Below are positions 27,484 to 37,139 of a DNA stretch of 64,000 nucleotides, piece after piece. The first letter of the stretch is position 1, and each line of letters opens with the position of its first letter. Origin of the DNA: Pseudidiomarina mangrovi (GTDB lineage Bacteria > Pseudomonadota > Gammaproteobacteria > Enterobacterales > Alteromonadaceae); contig NZ_RJLC01000010.1 in assembly GCF_003999375.1 (NCBI RefSeq), positions 186,001 to 250,000 of the forward strand. Direction: 5' to 3'. Under the pieces are notes generated by a model. The model saw nothing but the letters and a program-made list of their open reading frames with translations. It was not told the DNA's origin and ran no database searches. Both the position numbers and the translations under genes were made by a program.

Positions 27484-28467
27484 ATGCGAAACCCAAGCAA
27501 TAATATGTCGTTGATTCTCGTTACATTATTCTCTTTTGGCTTGACGTTCCAAGGGTCTGCTATGGCAACACCAGTAGCCTTGGAGCAAGCTGCCGAGGAT
27601 ACTGACATGAGCGCTGAATGCGCGAGCGAACAATGTTCCGAAGCGATGACCAAATTAGTGCGCTACTCGTTGAATGGTAGCCCTGATGCACAAGTCATCG
27701 TGGCAATGGCCTACGCAACTGGTGATGGCGTTCCGCTCGATCATGTTCTAGCACGGCAACACTTGAAGCGCGCCTTGCGCAACAATGATGAACGTGCATG
27801 GCATATCTACTCGCGGTGGTTGCGTGACGGCTTAGCCTTTGAACAAGATGCTGAACGTGCTGATGAGGCGCTTGACCGAGCTGCTCGGCACGAGTACGCA
27901 CCGGCACTGTTTGAACGCGCAGTGCGGCGTTTTTCTGAAACCGCGGCGGATAACAGTCTTAGCGTAGCCGATTTAGAGCTAGCCGCCGAACAATTACACA
28001 AACCGTCGATGTATCTACTAGCGCAAATTAAAGCTGCTGGTCTCGGGGTCGCCGTTGATACTGCGAAAGCCTCGCAGCTGTATGCTTTTTTAGCGCGTAG
28101 TAATTATCGTGAGAGCAATGTGCGCTTGCAAAAATTGGTCGGTACAGTCGATTTGCAGCAGCAGACCGAACAGTTATCAATCGCATATGTTGAAGCCATC
28201 GCTGAGCGTCATCGCAGCAGTGATGTGCAGGCGATGGAAGTGATCACCGTCAGTAGTAGCACTATCGGTACTGAAGACTTTGTCATCGATTTGGTTGAAC
28301 AACTCGATAAACTGCGTACCTTTGATGGGCGCTCGACCGGTAGTCGCATCCGTGGCCAAGTATGCGGCCGCGGCGTGGCTCAATGTCGGGTTATTTATAA
28401 TGCCGCCGCTGGCACCATCAGCATGGGCGGTACCGTCCGTGATGCGGTTGAAGGCATCGGCTGGTAG
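27484..28467 (+). CDS. Exported SEL1/TPR-like repeat protein
   Basis: A 327-residue exported protein. Signal peptide about 1-28 (LILVTLFSFGLTFQGSAMA). The middle (about 55-210) has helical pairs of the SEL1 type, e.g. SPDAQVIVAMAYATGDGVPLD, where the AxxxxGxGVxxD pattern is typical, and YLLAQIKAAGLGVAVDTAKA. The C-terminal part, about 240-327, ends in a small domain with two cysteines (VCGRGVAQCRVIY). Likely a periplasmic scaffold for protein contacts; the actual partner is unknown. The ATG at 27484 has AAGG 8 nt upstream. It lies alone between the tRNA operon and tig. Confidence 0.75.
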   Translation: MRNPSNNMSLILVTLFSFGLTFQGSAMATPVALEQAAEDTDMSAECASEQCSEAMTKLVRYSLNGSPDAQVIVAMAYATGDGVPLDHVLARQHLKRALRNNDERAWHIYSRWLRDGLAFEQDAERADEALDRAARHEYAPALFERAVRRFSETAADNSLSVADLELAAEQLHKPSMYLLAQIKAAGLGVAVDTAKASQLYAFLARSNYRESNVRLQKLVGTVDLQQQTEQLSIAYVEAIAERHRSSDVQAMEVITVSSSTIGTEDFVIDLVEQLDKLRTFDGRSTGSRIRGQVCGRGVAQCRVIYNAAAGTISMGGTVRDAVEGIGW

Positions 28468-28520
28468 CCCGTTAACACGCCATAACCGAGGCCGCCGACG
28501 CAAAAAGTGCCACGCGGCTC

Positions 28521-28549
28521 TCGACTCACTGGCCCGCAGTCGCTATAAT
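28521..28549 (+). promoter_or_regulatory. Promoter of tig
   Basis: TCGACT (28521-28526) and perfect TATAAT (28544-28549), spacer 17 nt. The leader before tig is about 65 nt. Confidence 0.7.
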
Positions 28550-28619
28550 GCCGCGTCATTTTGAAGGGTCCCGAATGTAGTGGGCTCAAGGCCATTAGTG
28601 AAGCCGAGGTAATAAAGCA

Positions 28620-29921
28620 ATGCAGGTTTCTGTAGAGACAGTCCAAGGATTAGAGCGCCGAGCCACTATTACTGTGCCGGCTGCAACCGTAGATAACGAA
28701 GTCAAACGTTTGCTCAAAGATGAGTACCGCAACCGCCGTATTAACGGTTTCCGTAAAGGTAAGGTACCGCCTAACGTATTGCAAAAGTTGTTCGGTAAAG
28801 AGGCCCGCGCCCGTGCTGCATCTAACGTGATGCAAAGCAAATATTTTGAAGCGGTCATGCAAGAGAAGCTGAACCCAGTAGGTATGCCAGCAATCACGCC
28901 GATGGTGAACGAAGAAGGCAAAGACCTGCAGTTTGCGGCTACTTTCGAAGTTTATCCTGAAGTAACAGTGCAAGCGTTAGACAAGCTAAAAATTGAAAAG
29001 CCTGACGTGACGGTTACTGATGCTGATGTTGATACCATGCTTGAAACCTTGCGTAAGCAGCATGGCGGCTGGAAAGAAATCAAACGTAAATCGAAAAAAG
29101 GTGAGCGTATCACCATCGATTTCGTAGGCTCAATTGATGGTACCGAGTTTGATGGCGGCAAAGCCTCTGACTTCGCCTTAGAGCTTGGCCAAGGGCGTAT
29201 GATCCCAGGCTTTGAAGACCAAATCATTGGTATGAAAACCGGTGAAGAGAAAACTATTGAAGTGACCTTCCCAGAGGATTACCACGCTGAGAACCTGAAA
29301 GGTAAACTAGCGCAGTTCGTGGTTACCGCGAAGAAAGTTGAAGAGCGTGATCTGCCAGTATTAGACGACGCTTTCGTAAGCTTGTTCGGTATCAGTGAAG
29401 GTGGTGTTGATGCACTGCGCACTGAAGTTCGCAAGAACATGGAGCGCGAGCTGAAAAATACCGTCAACGGCAAGGTGAAAGAGCAAGTGCTGAAAGGTTT
29501 GGTTGAGCACAACGAGGTTGATTTACCGAAAGCCATGATTGATCAAGAAATTGACAATCTGCGTAACCAAGCTATGCAGCGCTTCAATCAGAACATGCAG
29601 CAAATGCCGCAGTTACCGGCTAACCTGTTCGAAGAGCAGGCAAAAGAGCGCGTTAAAGTAGGCTTGTTGTTGGGCGAAGTGATTCGTAGCAACAAAATGA
29701 AAGTTGATGATGCCAAAGTGGATGAAATCATTGCTACCAATGCATCAGCCTACGAAGACCCAGCTGAAGTAATTGCCTACTACAAAGGTAACAACGAGTT
29801 ATTGCAGCAAGTACGCAACGTTGCCTTAGAAGAGCAAGCGATTGAGTTCATTGTGTCACAAGCCAAAGTGAAGGCGAAGAAGACCAGCTTTGATGAGCTG
29901 ATGAACCCAAAACAGAAATAA
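28620..29921 (+). CDS. tig: Trigger factor, ribosome-associated chaperone
   Basis: Ribosome-bound chaperone and prolyl isomerase acting on nascent chains. The N-terminal ribosome-docking loop is seen as [17 protein letters not shown] (about residues 43-59). The FKBP domain (about 150-245) starts [20 protein letters not shown]. The C-terminal helical arms follow. Length 433 equals the usual size. GAGGTAATAAAGC gives the ribosome site. It heads the classic tig-clpP-clpX-lon block. Confidence 0.97.
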   Translation: MQVSVETVQGLERRATITVPAATVDNEVKRLLKDEYRNRRINGFRKGKVPPNVLQKLFGKEARARAASNVMQSKYFEAVMQEKLNPVGMPAITPMVNEEGKDLQFAATFEVYPEVTVQALDKLKIEKPDVTVTDADVDTMLETLRKQHGGWKEIKRKSKKGERITIDFVGSIDGTEFDGGKASDFALELGQGRMIPGFEDQIIGMKTGEEKTIEVTFPEDYHAENLKGKLAQFVVTAKKVEERDLPVLDDAFVSLFGISEGGVDALRTEVRKNMERELKNTVNGKVKEQVLKGLVEHNEVDLPKAMIDQEIDNLRNQAMQRFNQNMQQMPQLPANLFEEQAKERVKVGLLLGEVIRSNKMKVDDAKVDEIIATNASAYEDPAEVIAYYKGNNELLQQVRNVALEEQAIEFIVSQAKVKAKKTSFDELMNPKQK

Positions 29922-29973
29922 GCTGTGACGATCCGGCAACATAACGTTGACGGCATCTAGCGCAACTTGGTTT

Positions 29974-30007
29974 AATGGCTCGTATATCGGTATACGAGCC
30001 ATTTTTA
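29974..30007 (+). terminator. Terminator between tig and clpP
   Basis: Perfect 13-bp stem (29974-29986 with 29991-30003) closed by a TCGG tetraloop and followed by TTTATTT. It should end tig transcripts and reduce read-through into clpP. Confidence 0.88.
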
Positions 30008-30025
30008 TTTCAGGAGTTGTAGATT

Positions 30026-30643
30026 ATGTCTGAGTTCGGATTAGATCCGATGGCACAATTGGTGCCTATGGTGGTTGAGTCAAGCGCAAAAGGTGAGCGG
30101 GCCTATGATATTTACTCGCGCTTATTAAAAGAGCGGGTGATATTTCTGGTTGGCCCAGTCGAAGACCACATGGCTAACTTAATTGTCGCCCAGCTATTGT
30201 TTTTAGAATCGGAAAACCCTGATAAAGACATTCATTTGTATATCAATAGCCCAGGTGGCGCGGTCACCGCCGGTATGGCTATCTATGACACCATGAAGTT
30301 TATCAAGCCCGATGTCAGCACCGTGTGTATTGGCCAAGCCGCCAGTATGGGGGCATTTCTGCTAGCCGGTGGTGCGCAAGGTAAGCGCTTCTGTCTGCCC
30401 AACGCGCGGGTGATGATTCACCAACCGCTCGGTGGTTTCCAAGGTCAGGCGTCTGATTTTGAAATACATGCACGGCAAATTTTAGATATCAAAGATAAAC
30501 TCAATCGTATGTTGGCAGAAAATACCGGCAAAGATTTAGAGCAAGTGGCAAAAGATACTGATCGCGATTATTTCATGTCAGCGCAAGAAGCGGTGGCCTA
30601 TGGCTTGGTCGATAAAGTATTGAGCCAGCGCACTGGAGAATAG
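30026..30643 (+). CDS. clpP: ATP-dependent Clp protease proteolytic subunit
   Basis: Serine protease barrel working with ClpX or ClpA. Catalytic triad by alignment: Ser107 in GQAASMGAF, His132 in [10 protein letters not shown] and Asp181 in DRDYFMS. Length 205 is typical and includes a short propeptide. CAGGAGTTGTAGATT precedes the ATG. The next gene, clpX, begins 1 bp after its stop. Confidence 0.97.
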   Translation: MSEFGLDPMAQLVPMVVESSAKGERAYDIYSRLLKERVIFLVGPVEDHMANLIVAQLLFLESENPDKDIHLYINSPGGAVTAGMAIYDTMKFIKPDVSTVCIGQAASMGAFLLAGGAQGKRFCLPNARVMIHQPLGGFQGQASDFEIHARQILDIKDKLNRMLAENTGKDLEQVAKDTDRDYFMSAQEAVAYGLVDKVLSQRTGE

Positions 30644-30644
30644 C

Positions 30645-31937
30645 ATGACGAATAAAACCCAAGGTAGTGGCGAAAAGCCATTGTTTTGTACCTTTTGCGG
30701 CAAAAGTCAGCACGAAGTTCGTAAGTTAATTGCCGGTCCATCAGTGTTCATCTGTGATGAATGCGTGGATCTTTGCAACGATATTTTGCAGGAAGAAATT
30801 AAAAATATCTCACCCACAGATAGCTCTGACAAACTGCCGACGCCACGTGAAATTCGTGCTCACTTAGATGAGTATGTAATCGGTCAGGAACTGGCGAAAA
30901 AGGTGCTGGCAGTTGCGGTATATAACCACTACAAGCGCCTGCATAATGCCAGTAAGAGCCCAGCCAGCAAAACCGACGACCACGTTGAGCTCGGTAAGAG
31001 TAACATCTTGCTGATTGGCCCAACTGGTTCGGGTAAGACTTACCTAGCGGAAACGTTAGCACGCTTCCTCGATGTGCCATTTACCATGGCCGACGCCACC
31101 ACCTTAACCGAAGCCGGTTACGTGGGTGAAGATGTTGAAAACATCATTCAGAAGTTGCTACAGAAGTGTGATTACGATGTCGACAAGGCGCAGCGCGGTA
31201 TTGTTTATATCGATGAGATTGACAAAATTTCGCGTAAATCAGACAACCCATCGATCACCCGTGATGTGTCTGGTGAAGGGGTGCAACAGGCGCTGCTGAA
31301 ATTAATTGAAGGCACCATTGCTGCAGTACCACCACAAGGTGGTCGTAAACATCCACAACAAGAATTTGTGCAGGTCGACACCTCAAAAATTCTGTTTATC
31401 TGCGGCGGTGCGTTCGCTGGTCTCGATAAAGTGATTGAGCAACGTATTAGCGTGGGTACCGGTATTGGTTTTGGTGCGCAGGTGAAAAGCAAAAAACCAA
31501 AAGCTGAGGGTGAAACCTTGGCTCAGGTTGAACCGGCTGACTTAGTGAAGTTTGGTTTAATTCCTGAGTTTATTGGTCGCTTACCGGTGCTGGCAACGTT
31601 AACCGAACTGGACGAAGATGCCTTAGTACAAATTTTAGCGCAGCCAAAAAATGCACTTACCAAGCAATATGCTGCGTTATTGCAGATGGAAGGCGTGGAC
31701 TTAGAGTTTCGTGAAGATGCCCTACGCGCTATTGCCCGTAAAGCAATGGAGCGCAAAACCGGTGCCCGCGGCTTACGCTCTATTGTAGAGGCGGTGCTAC
31801 TCGATACTATGTATGAGCTGCCATCGGTAGATAACGTCAGTAAAGTGGTGATTGATGAATCAGTGATTAAAGGTGATTCTCAACCCATTTTGATCTACCA
31901 AAATCAAAGTAAAGAAAAGCATGCTGCCGGTGAATAA
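30645..31937 (+). CDS. clpX: ATP-dependent Clp protease ATP-binding subunit ClpX
   Basis: AAA+ unfoldase feeding ClpP. N-terminal C4 zinc-binding domain (CTFCGKS...CDECVDLC, about residues 15-45), Walker A GPTGSGKT near 125, Walker [11 protein letters not shown] near 188, the pore-loop region, and the ClpP-contact loop IGFGAQV. The C-terminal AAA lid carries [10 protein letters not shown]. Length 430. It is coupled to clpP and ended by a terminator before lon. Confidence 0.97.
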   Translation: MTNKTQGSGEKPLFCTFCGKSQHEVRKLIAGPSVFICDECVDLCNDILQEEIKNISPTDSSDKLPTPREIRAHLDEYVIGQELAKKVLAVAVYNHYKRLHNASKSPASKTDDHVELGKSNILLIGPTGSGKTYLAETLARFLDVPFTMADATTLTEAGYVGEDVENIIQKLLQKCDYDVDKAQRGIVYIDEIDKISRKSDNPSITRDVSGEGVQQALLKLIEGTIAAVPPQGGRKHPQQEFVQVDTSKILFICGGAFAGLDKVIEQRISVGTGIGFGAQVKSKKPKAEGETLAQVEPADLVKFGLIPEFIGRLPVLATLTELDEDALVQILAQPKNALTKQYAALLQMEGVDLEFREDALRAIARKAMERKTGARGLRSIVEAVLLDTMYELPSVDNVSKVVIDESVIKGDSQPILIYQNQSKEKHAAGE

Positions 31938-31964
31938 TTAGCCCATTTAGGCTAAAAAAACTGC

Positions 31965-31991
31965 AAAAAGGGCCATTTAGGCCCTTTTTTT
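31965..31991 (+). terminator. Terminator after clpX
   Basis: Stem AAAAAGGGCC/GGCCCTTTTT around an ATTTA loop (31965-31974 with 31980-31989), then further T. A smaller TTAGCC/GGCTAA hairpin lies just upstream at 31938-31955. Confidence 0.9.
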
Positions 31992-32000
31992 GTGCAAAAC

Positions 32001-32028
32001 ATTGAACTTTATCTGTATCGCCCCATAT
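32001..32028 (+). promoter_or_regulatory. Sigma-32 (heat-shock) type promoter of lon
   Basis: ATTGAA (32001-32006) and CCCCATAT (32021-32028), 14-nt spacer, close to the RpoH consensus CTTGAA / CCCCATNT. It lies between the clpX terminator and the lon start. The lon of E. coli is also heat-shock controlled. Confidence 0.75.
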
Positions 32029-32078
32029 TACAGAGTAAGATAGATCAACCTCACGATGTCAGCGACCTGGAGAAGTTT

Positions 32079-34418
32079 ATGAGTGAAGAACGGGTTGAAC
32101 GCCTCAGTATCCCAGTCTTACCCCTACGAGATGTAGTGGTGTATCCACATATGGTGATCCCGTTATTTGTTGGGCGTGAAAAATCAATTCGCTGCTTAGA
32201 AGCAGCTATGGCCGCCGATAAGCAAATTTTTCTCGCGGCGCAAAAAGATGCATCGGTGGACGAGCCGGAACAAAAAGATATTCATCAAATTGGTACGGTC
32301 GCAACCATTTTGCAGCTTTTGAAATTACCCGACGGCACCGTGAAGGTGCTGGTTGAGGGGGGGCAGCGCGCGCAACTGGATAACTTTGAAGACTCCGATG
32401 ACTTCTTCCGTGCTCAGGTTCACTACCTGGCATCTGATCGCATGGACGACAAAGAAGAAGAAGTGATGATCCGCTCGGCGGTGAATCAGTTTGAAGGCTA
32501 CGTCAAACTCAACAAGAAAATCCCACCGGAAGTACTGACCTCATTGTCGGGCATTGATGAAGCGGACCGCCTTGCTGATACCATGGCAGCGCATATGCCG
32601 CTGAAGTTAGCCGATAAACAGCGGGTGCTCGAAATCACTGATGTCCGTGAGCGGCTTGAATTTTTGATGGCGCTGATGGAAGGCGAGATCGACTTATTGC
32701 AAGTTGAAAAGCGCATTCGTACGCGGGTCAAAAAGCAAATGGAGAAGAGCCAGCGCGAATACTATTTGAATGAGCAAATGAAAGCCATTCAGAAAGAATT
32801 GGGCGAAATGGAAGACGGTCCGGATGAGTTTGAGACCTTACAACGCAAAATTGATGACGCGCAAATGCCTGCTGAAGCAGAGCAGAAGACCCGTGCGGAA
32901 TTACAAAAATTGAAGATGATGTCACCGATGTCTGCTGAGGCCACGGTGGTACGCGGTTACATTGATTGGATGGTGTCGGTACCGTGGAAAAAACGCTCAC
33001 GGATCAAGAAAGACTTAGCCAACGCCGAGAAGATCCTTGATGCCGACCATTATGGCTTGGAAAAGGTCAAAGAGCGCATTCTTGAGTACCTCGCGGTGCA
33101 ACAGCGGACCAATAAAGTTCGCGGCGCTATTCTGTGTTTAGTGGGGCCGCCAGGGGTAGGTAAAACCTCGTTGGGGCAGTCAATTGCCAAGGCTACGGGG
33201 CGTAAATATATTCGGATGGCGCTAGGTGGCGTGCGTGATGAAGCTGAAATTCGTGGCCATCGCCGTACCTATATCGGCTCGATGCCGGGCAAGTTGATTC
33301 AGAAAATGTCGAAAGTAGGGGTGCGTAACCCACTGTTCTTACTCGATGAGATCGACAAGATGGCATCGGATATGCGCGGTGACCCAGCCTCAGCATTGCT
33401 TGAGGTGCTTGACCCTGAGCAAAACGTCAACTTCAACGATCATTATCTTGAGGTCGATTACGATTTATCCGACGTGATGTTTGTTGCCACTTCTAACAGT
33501 ATGAATATTCCGGGCCCGTTATTAGATCGTATGGAGGTTATTCGTCTGTCGGGTTATACCGAAGACGAAAAGCTGAATATCGCCAAACGCCATCTATTGC
33601 CAAAGCAGATTGAACGCAATGGTCTGAAGGCTAAAGAAATCAAGGTAACCGACGATGCGATTACTGGCATTATTCGCTATTACACGCGTGAAGCTGGTGT
33701 GCGTAGCTTAGAGCGTGAGATTTCCCGTCTGTGTCGCAAAGCGGTGAAGAAAATTGTACTGGATAAGCGTGTCAAGCACGTCGAAATCAATGGCAAGAAT
33801 CTCGGTAGCTTCTTAGGTGTGCAGCGTTTTGACTTTGGCAAAGCTGAAGATAACAACCAGATTGGCCAAGTGACTGGCTTGGCCTGGACCGAAGTCGGTG
33901 GTGACTTACTGACCATTGAAGCAACGAACGTGGCCGGTAAAGGCAAGATCACCTCGACCGGCTCGCTCGGTGATGTCATGCAAGAATCGATTCAAACTGC
34001 ATTGACCGTGGTACGCAGCCGTAGTAACAAGCTCGGTATTAGCGATGATTTTCATGAAAAACGTGATATCCACGTGCACGTTCCTGAGGGCGCTACGCCG
34101 AAAGATGGCCCGAGTGCAGGCATTGCGATGGTGACTGCGTTGGTGTCGTCGTTGACACACATTCCGGTGCGCGCTGATGTGGCCATGACCGGTGAAATTA
34201 CCTTGCGTGGTGAAGTGCTGGCGATAGGCGGCTTGAAAGAAAAGTTATTGGCCGCTCACCGTGGTGGTATTAAGCATGTGTTGATCCCCAAAGATAATGA
34301 GCGTGATTTGGAAGAAATCAGTGCCAATGTGAAGGGTGATTTGACTATTCAACCGGTGCAATGGATTGATGAAGTGTTGGCCGTAGCGCTGGAAACTCAG
34401 CCAAAACCGAACAAATAA
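32079..34418 (+). CDS. lon: ATP-dependent protease Lon
   Basis: Soluble AAA+ serine protease degrading misfolded and regulatory proteins. N-terminal LAN domain ([19 protein letters not shown]), Walker [12 protein letters not shown], Walker [11 protein letters not shown]. The Ser-Lys dyad is Ser679 in DGPSAGIAM and Lys722 in [13 protein letters not shown]. These positions equal those of E. coli Lon, which supports the ATG at 32079 (GGAG upstream) over the start 29 codons earlier. Length 779. Monocistronic, with a heat-shock promoter and its own terminator. Confidence 0.97.
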   Translation: MSEERVERLSIPVLPLRDVVVYPHMVIPLFVGREKSIRCLEAAMAADKQIFLAAQKDASVDEPEQKDIHQIGTVATILQLLKLPDGTVKVLVEGGQRAQLDNFEDSDDFFRAQVHYLASDRMDDKEEEVMIRSAVNQFEGYVKLNKKIPPEVLTSLSGIDEADRLADTMAAHMPLKLADKQRVLEITDVRERLEFLMALMEGEIDLLQVEKRIRTRVKKQMEKSQREYYLNEQMKAIQKELGEMEDGPDEFETLQRKIDDAQMPAEAEQKTRAELQKLKMMSPMSAEATVVRGYIDWMVSVPWKKRSRIKKDLANAEKILDADHYGLEKVKERILEYLAVQQRTNKVRGAILCLVGPPGVGKTSLGQSIAKATGRKYIRMALGGVRDEAEIRGHRRTYIGSMPGKLIQKMSKVGVRNPLFLLDEIDKMASDMRGDPASALLEVLDPEQNVNFNDHYLEVDYDLSDVMFVATSNSMNIPGPLLDRMEVIRLSGYTEDEKLNIAKRHLLPKQIERNGLKAKEIKVTDDAITGIIRYYTREAGVRSLEREISRLCRKAVKKIVLDKRVKHVEINGKNLGSFLGVQRFDFGKAEDNNQIGQVTGLAWTEVGGDLLTIEATNVAGKGKITSTGSLGDVMQESIQTALTVVRSRSNKLGISDDFHEKRDIHVHVPEGATPKDGPSAGIAMVTALVSSLTHIPVRADVAMTGEITLRGEVLAIGGLKEKLLAAHRGGIKHVLIPKDNERDLEEISANVKGDLTIQPVQWIDEVLAVALETQPKPNK

Positions 34419-34435
34419 GCGTTGCAAAACGAGAA

Positions 34436-34480
34436 AATGCGGTCTGTAGAGCATAAATATGCCGCTAGACCGCATTCTTT
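34436..34480 (+). terminator. Probable terminator after lon
   Basis: 10-bp inverted repeat AATGCGGTCT/AGACCGCATT (34436-34445 with 34467-34476), with a 21-nt loop, then CTTTCGTT. The long loop and the broken T-run make it weaker than the other terminators here. Confidence 0.6.
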
Positions 34481-34742
34481 CGTTAAAAAAGTTGTGAAAA
34501 AGGGTTCTCAAGATAAATTCTTGTGGTAGCCTAGAGTCAAAGTGAGTTACCAGTACAAAACCCTTACGGCAACACTGGCTTACCACTTGAGCAACAGGGA
34601 GTATGCGAAGCAGTCTGCTAGCCTGTTGAGGAGCTTGAACAATTTGTTCAAGCTTGTTATAACCTTCGCTGGCCCATTGTTGCATACAGAACGCAAATGG
34701 AACCATGCAAATCTCATAAAAATAATCTAAGGGGATGATACT
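34481..34742 (+). other. Long leader/promoter region of hupB
   Basis: About 260 bp without a convincing gene between the lon terminator and hupB. It holds a 23-bp palindrome (listed separately) and an AT-rich leader with AAGGGGATGATACT as ribosome site for the GTG start of hupB. A 62-codon frame at 34542-34730 was judged non-coding. No clear sigma-70 boxes were picked out. Confidence 0.5.
34632..34654. promoter_or_regulatory. 23-bp palindrome upstream of hupB
   Basis: Perfect inverted repeat: AGCTTGAACAA, one T, then TTGTTCAAGCT. With a single-base spacer it fits a dimeric DNA-binding protein site better than an RNA terminator, and no T-run follows. It is 88 bp before the hupB start codon. 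The regulator is unknown. Confidence 0.6.
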
Positions 34743-35015
34743 GTGAACAAGTCTCAGTTAGTTGACAAAATCGCAGATGGCGCAGAAATTTCTAAAGCTG
34801 CAGCTGCACGTGCACTTGACTCTTTCATTTCAGCAGTAACTGACGCTCTGAAAAGTGGCGAGCAAGTAGCTTTGGTTGGTTTTGGTACGTTCAGCGTTCG
34901 TGAGCGTTCAGCTCGCACTGGCCGTAACCCGCAAACTGGTAAAACTATCCAGATCGCAGCAGCTAAAGTACCTTCTTTCAAAGCCGGTAAAGCACTGAAA
35001 GATTCGGTAAACTAA
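34743..35015 (+). CDS. hupB: DNA-binding protein HU, beta-type
   Basis: 90-residue histone-like nucleoid protein. Family signature [21 protein letters not shown] (about residues 46-66) is the DNA-embracing arm. The N-terminus [25 protein letters not shown] is HU-like, and position after lon points to HupB. The start is GTG at 34743 with AGGGGA upstream. It is followed after 7 bp by tRNA-Asp, so the two are probably on one transcript. Confidence 0.95.
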   Translation: MNKSQLVDKIADGAEISKAAAARALDSFISAVTDALKSGEQVALVGFGTFSVRERSARTGRNPQTGKTIQIAAAKVPSFKAGKALKDSVN

Positions 35016-35022
35016 TCACTCA

Positions 35023-35099
35023 GGAGCGGTAGTTCAGTTGGTTAGAATACCGGCCTGTCACGCCGGGGGTCGCGGGTTCGAGTCCCGTCCGTTCCGCCA
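35023..35099 (+). tRNA. tRNA-Asp (GUC)
   Basis: Complete 77-nt cloverleaf with encoded CCA. Acceptor GGAGCGG pairs with CCGTTCC; anticodon loop CTGTCAC gives GTC. It begins 7 bp after the hupB stop and is followed by a terminator. Confidence 0.96.
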
Positions 35100-35113
35100 G
35101 CGATTATAAAAGT

Positions 35114-35145
35114 AGCCCGAAGCTTGTCTTCGGGTTATTTTTTTC
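35114..35145 (+). terminator. Terminator after hupB-tRNA-Asp
   Basis: Stem CCCGAAG/CTTCGGG (35116-35122 with 35128-35134), CTTGT loop, then TTATTTTTTT. Confidence 0.9.
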
Positions 35146-35204
35146 TGTCACAACCATATATAATAGCGCGCGACATTACAGAACAGTTTGAGGTTGAATA
35201 CATT

Positions 35205-37067
35205 ATGTTGGAGTCAATACGGGAAAGGTCAGGTAGCTTGTTCGTTAAAATCCTGCTGGTACTCATTGCGTTGACCTTTGCGTTGACCGGTATTAGCGGT
35301 TATATCTCGAGCACCGCTGATCCAGCAGTCGCCAGCGTAAATGGCGAAGACATTAGTCGGGCAGAATTTGATCGAGCGGTTGAAAATGAGCGTAGCCGTC
35401 AACGCGAACAGCTCGGTGATTTTTATGAGCAATTAGCCGTTGATCCGGGCTTTAATGAGCAACTGCGTCAACGTGTTATGAATGACTTGGTGAATCAAAA
35501 GCTGGTTGTGCAGTATGCCAACCAACAGGGTTTACGCGTGTCTGATGAGCAAGTCAAAGAAGCAATTCGCAACATTCCAAGCTTTCGTGTTGCTGGTCAA
35601 TTTGATAACGACAGCTATCAATTTACCTTGCGCAGCTTAGGCTACACCCCAGATGGTTTTGCCGAATTGATGCGTAGCGACCTAGCACGTAGTCAGTTGT
35701 TGCAAAGCTTGGTCGATAGCGAATTTGTACTAGCTACGGAAACGGCCGCGTTACAGGCTTTGATTAATCAGCAACGCAGTGGTGCCTACATCACCTTACC
35801 GTTAGCTGATTACGAAAGTCAGGTTGAAGTCACTGATGAGTTAGTCAACGATTGGTATCAGCGTAATGCCAGTCGATTTGCGGTGCCTGAGCAGGTGCAA
35901 GTTGACTATTTAGCGCTGGATGCAGCCGATTTGGTCGATAGCATTAGTATCGATGAAGCAGCCGTTGAAGCGTGGTACGAGAACAATCGTGATCGCTTTG
36001 TGACTGAATCACAGTATCGCTTTTCACACATCTTAATTGAAGGTGACGACAGTGCTGCACGCGCGCGTGCAGAAGAAGCGCTAGCGGCTGTACAGCAGGG
36101 TGGTGATTTTGCCGAACTGGCGAAACAGTATTCAGACGACTTATTCTCGGCTGAGCAGGGTGGCGATTTAGAATACATTGAGCCAGGTACGATGGATGCT
36201 GAATTTGAGCAGGCAGCTTTTGCTCTGACTGATATTGGCAGCACCACCGATATCGTGCAAACTTCCTTTGGTTTTCACATCATTAAGCTGACCGATCGGA
36301 TTGAAGGGTCCAGCACACCGCTTGCCGAAGTGCGTGATGAAATCGTTGCCGATTTGACCGAGCAACAGCTCAAACAGGCTTATTATGAAGTGCAACAGAC
36401 AGCTGCCCAGTTGGCTTTTGAAATTCCTGATAGCTTGAGCGAATTAGCCGAGCAAACCGGCTTAACGGTGCAAACAACCGATTTCTTCAACGCCAATAAT
36501 GCCCCAGCAGCGTTGCGTCACCCAGCGGTGCAACAGCAGTTGTTTAACCAACAGTTTATTGCTGAAGGGCTGAACAGTGATGTGATTGAAACTGGCGATA
36601 CTACTGCGGTGATTGTCCGCGTTCTCGATTATCGTGCCGCCACCACACAACCACTCGAAGAGGTGCGTGACACCGTCACTGCAGCGGTACTTAAAGAGCA
36701 AGCACAACAGCTGGCTGAGGCCGATGCCGAGACCATCCAAGCGCAATTACAGAACGGCGAGGCGATGAGCCAGCAGGTGGTTTATATGAGCGCGGTTACC
36801 CGTCGTTCAAGCGAGTATCCGCGCGCGGTCATCGCAGCTTTGTTTGATTTGTCAGCACCGACTGCAGCAACCAGCCAAGTCACCACCACCACGGTCACGA
36901 ATGGTGATATCGCTGTGGTGCAGTTAACTGAGGTGACGGCCGGTACGGTTGACGAAACGACGACAGTGCAAACGCAAGAGCAGTTTGTTAACAGTATGAC
37001 GCAGACCATCTATGCCGCATTTATTGAAGCACTCCGTGCTGATGCGAGCATCGACATCCGTTTGTAA
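35205..37067 (+). CDS. ppiD: Periplasmic chaperone PpiD (parvulin-type)
   Basis: Inner-membrane-anchored periplasmic chaperone associated with the Sec translocon. One N-terminal transmembrane helix (about residues 15-35, FVKILLVLIALTFALTGISGY), a SurA-like helical region, and a parvulin domain (about 265-355: RFSHILIEGDDSAARARAEEA ... FGFHIIKLTD). Length 620, close to E. coli PpiD. The ATG at 35205 is chosen; the longer frame runs back into the terminator. A TATAAT at 35159-35164 may be its -10. The order hupB-ppiD is standard. Confidence 0.93.
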   Translation: MLESIRERSGSLFVKILLVLIALTFALTGISGYISSTADPAVASVNGEDISRAEFDRAVENERSRQREQLGDFYEQLAVDPGFNEQLRQRVMNDLVNQKLVVQYANQQGLRVSDEQVKEAIRNIPSFRVAGQFDNDSYQFTLRSLGYTPDGFAELMRSDLARSQLLQSLVDSEFVLATETAALQALINQQRSGAYITLPLADYESQVEVTDELVNDWYQRNASRFAVPEQVQVDYLALDAADLVDSISIDEAAVEAWYENNRDRFVTESQYRFSHILIEGDDSAARARAEEALAAVQQGGDFAELAKQYSDDLFSAEQGGDLEYIEPGTMDAEFEQAAFALTDIGSTTDIVQTSFGFHIIKLTDRIEGSSTPLAEVRDEIVADLTEQQLKQAYYEVQQTAAQLAFEIPDSLSELAEQTGLTVQTTDFFNANNAPAALRHPAVQQQLFNQQFIAEGLNSDVIETGDTTAVIVRVLDYRAATTQPLEEVRDTVTAAVLKEQAQQLAEADAETIQAQLQNGEAMSQQVVYMSAVTRRSSEYPRAVIAALFDLSAPTAATSQVTTTTVTNGDIAVVQLTEVTAGTVDETTTVQTQEQFVNSMTQTIYAAFIEALRADASIDIRL

Positions 37068-37083
37068 TTAGCTCTAGTATGTG

Positions 37084-37113
37084 AAAAAGCCAGTCTTGCG
37101 ACTGGCTTTTTTT
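37084..37113 (+). terminator. Terminator between ppiD and batD (bidirectional)
   Basis: 12-bp stem AAAAAGCCAGTC/GACTGGCTTTTT (37084-37095 with 37100-37111) with a TTGC loop and flanking A and T tracts. It can serve both ppiD and the converging bat operon. Confidence 0.92.
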
Positions 37114-37139
37114 ATGCCTGGTTTTATTTGCACCAACAG

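Noticed and set aside
34542-34730. 62-codon frame in the lon-hupB gap
   Set aside because: No ribosome site, spans the palindrome, mixed composition without domain features; better explained as leader DNA.
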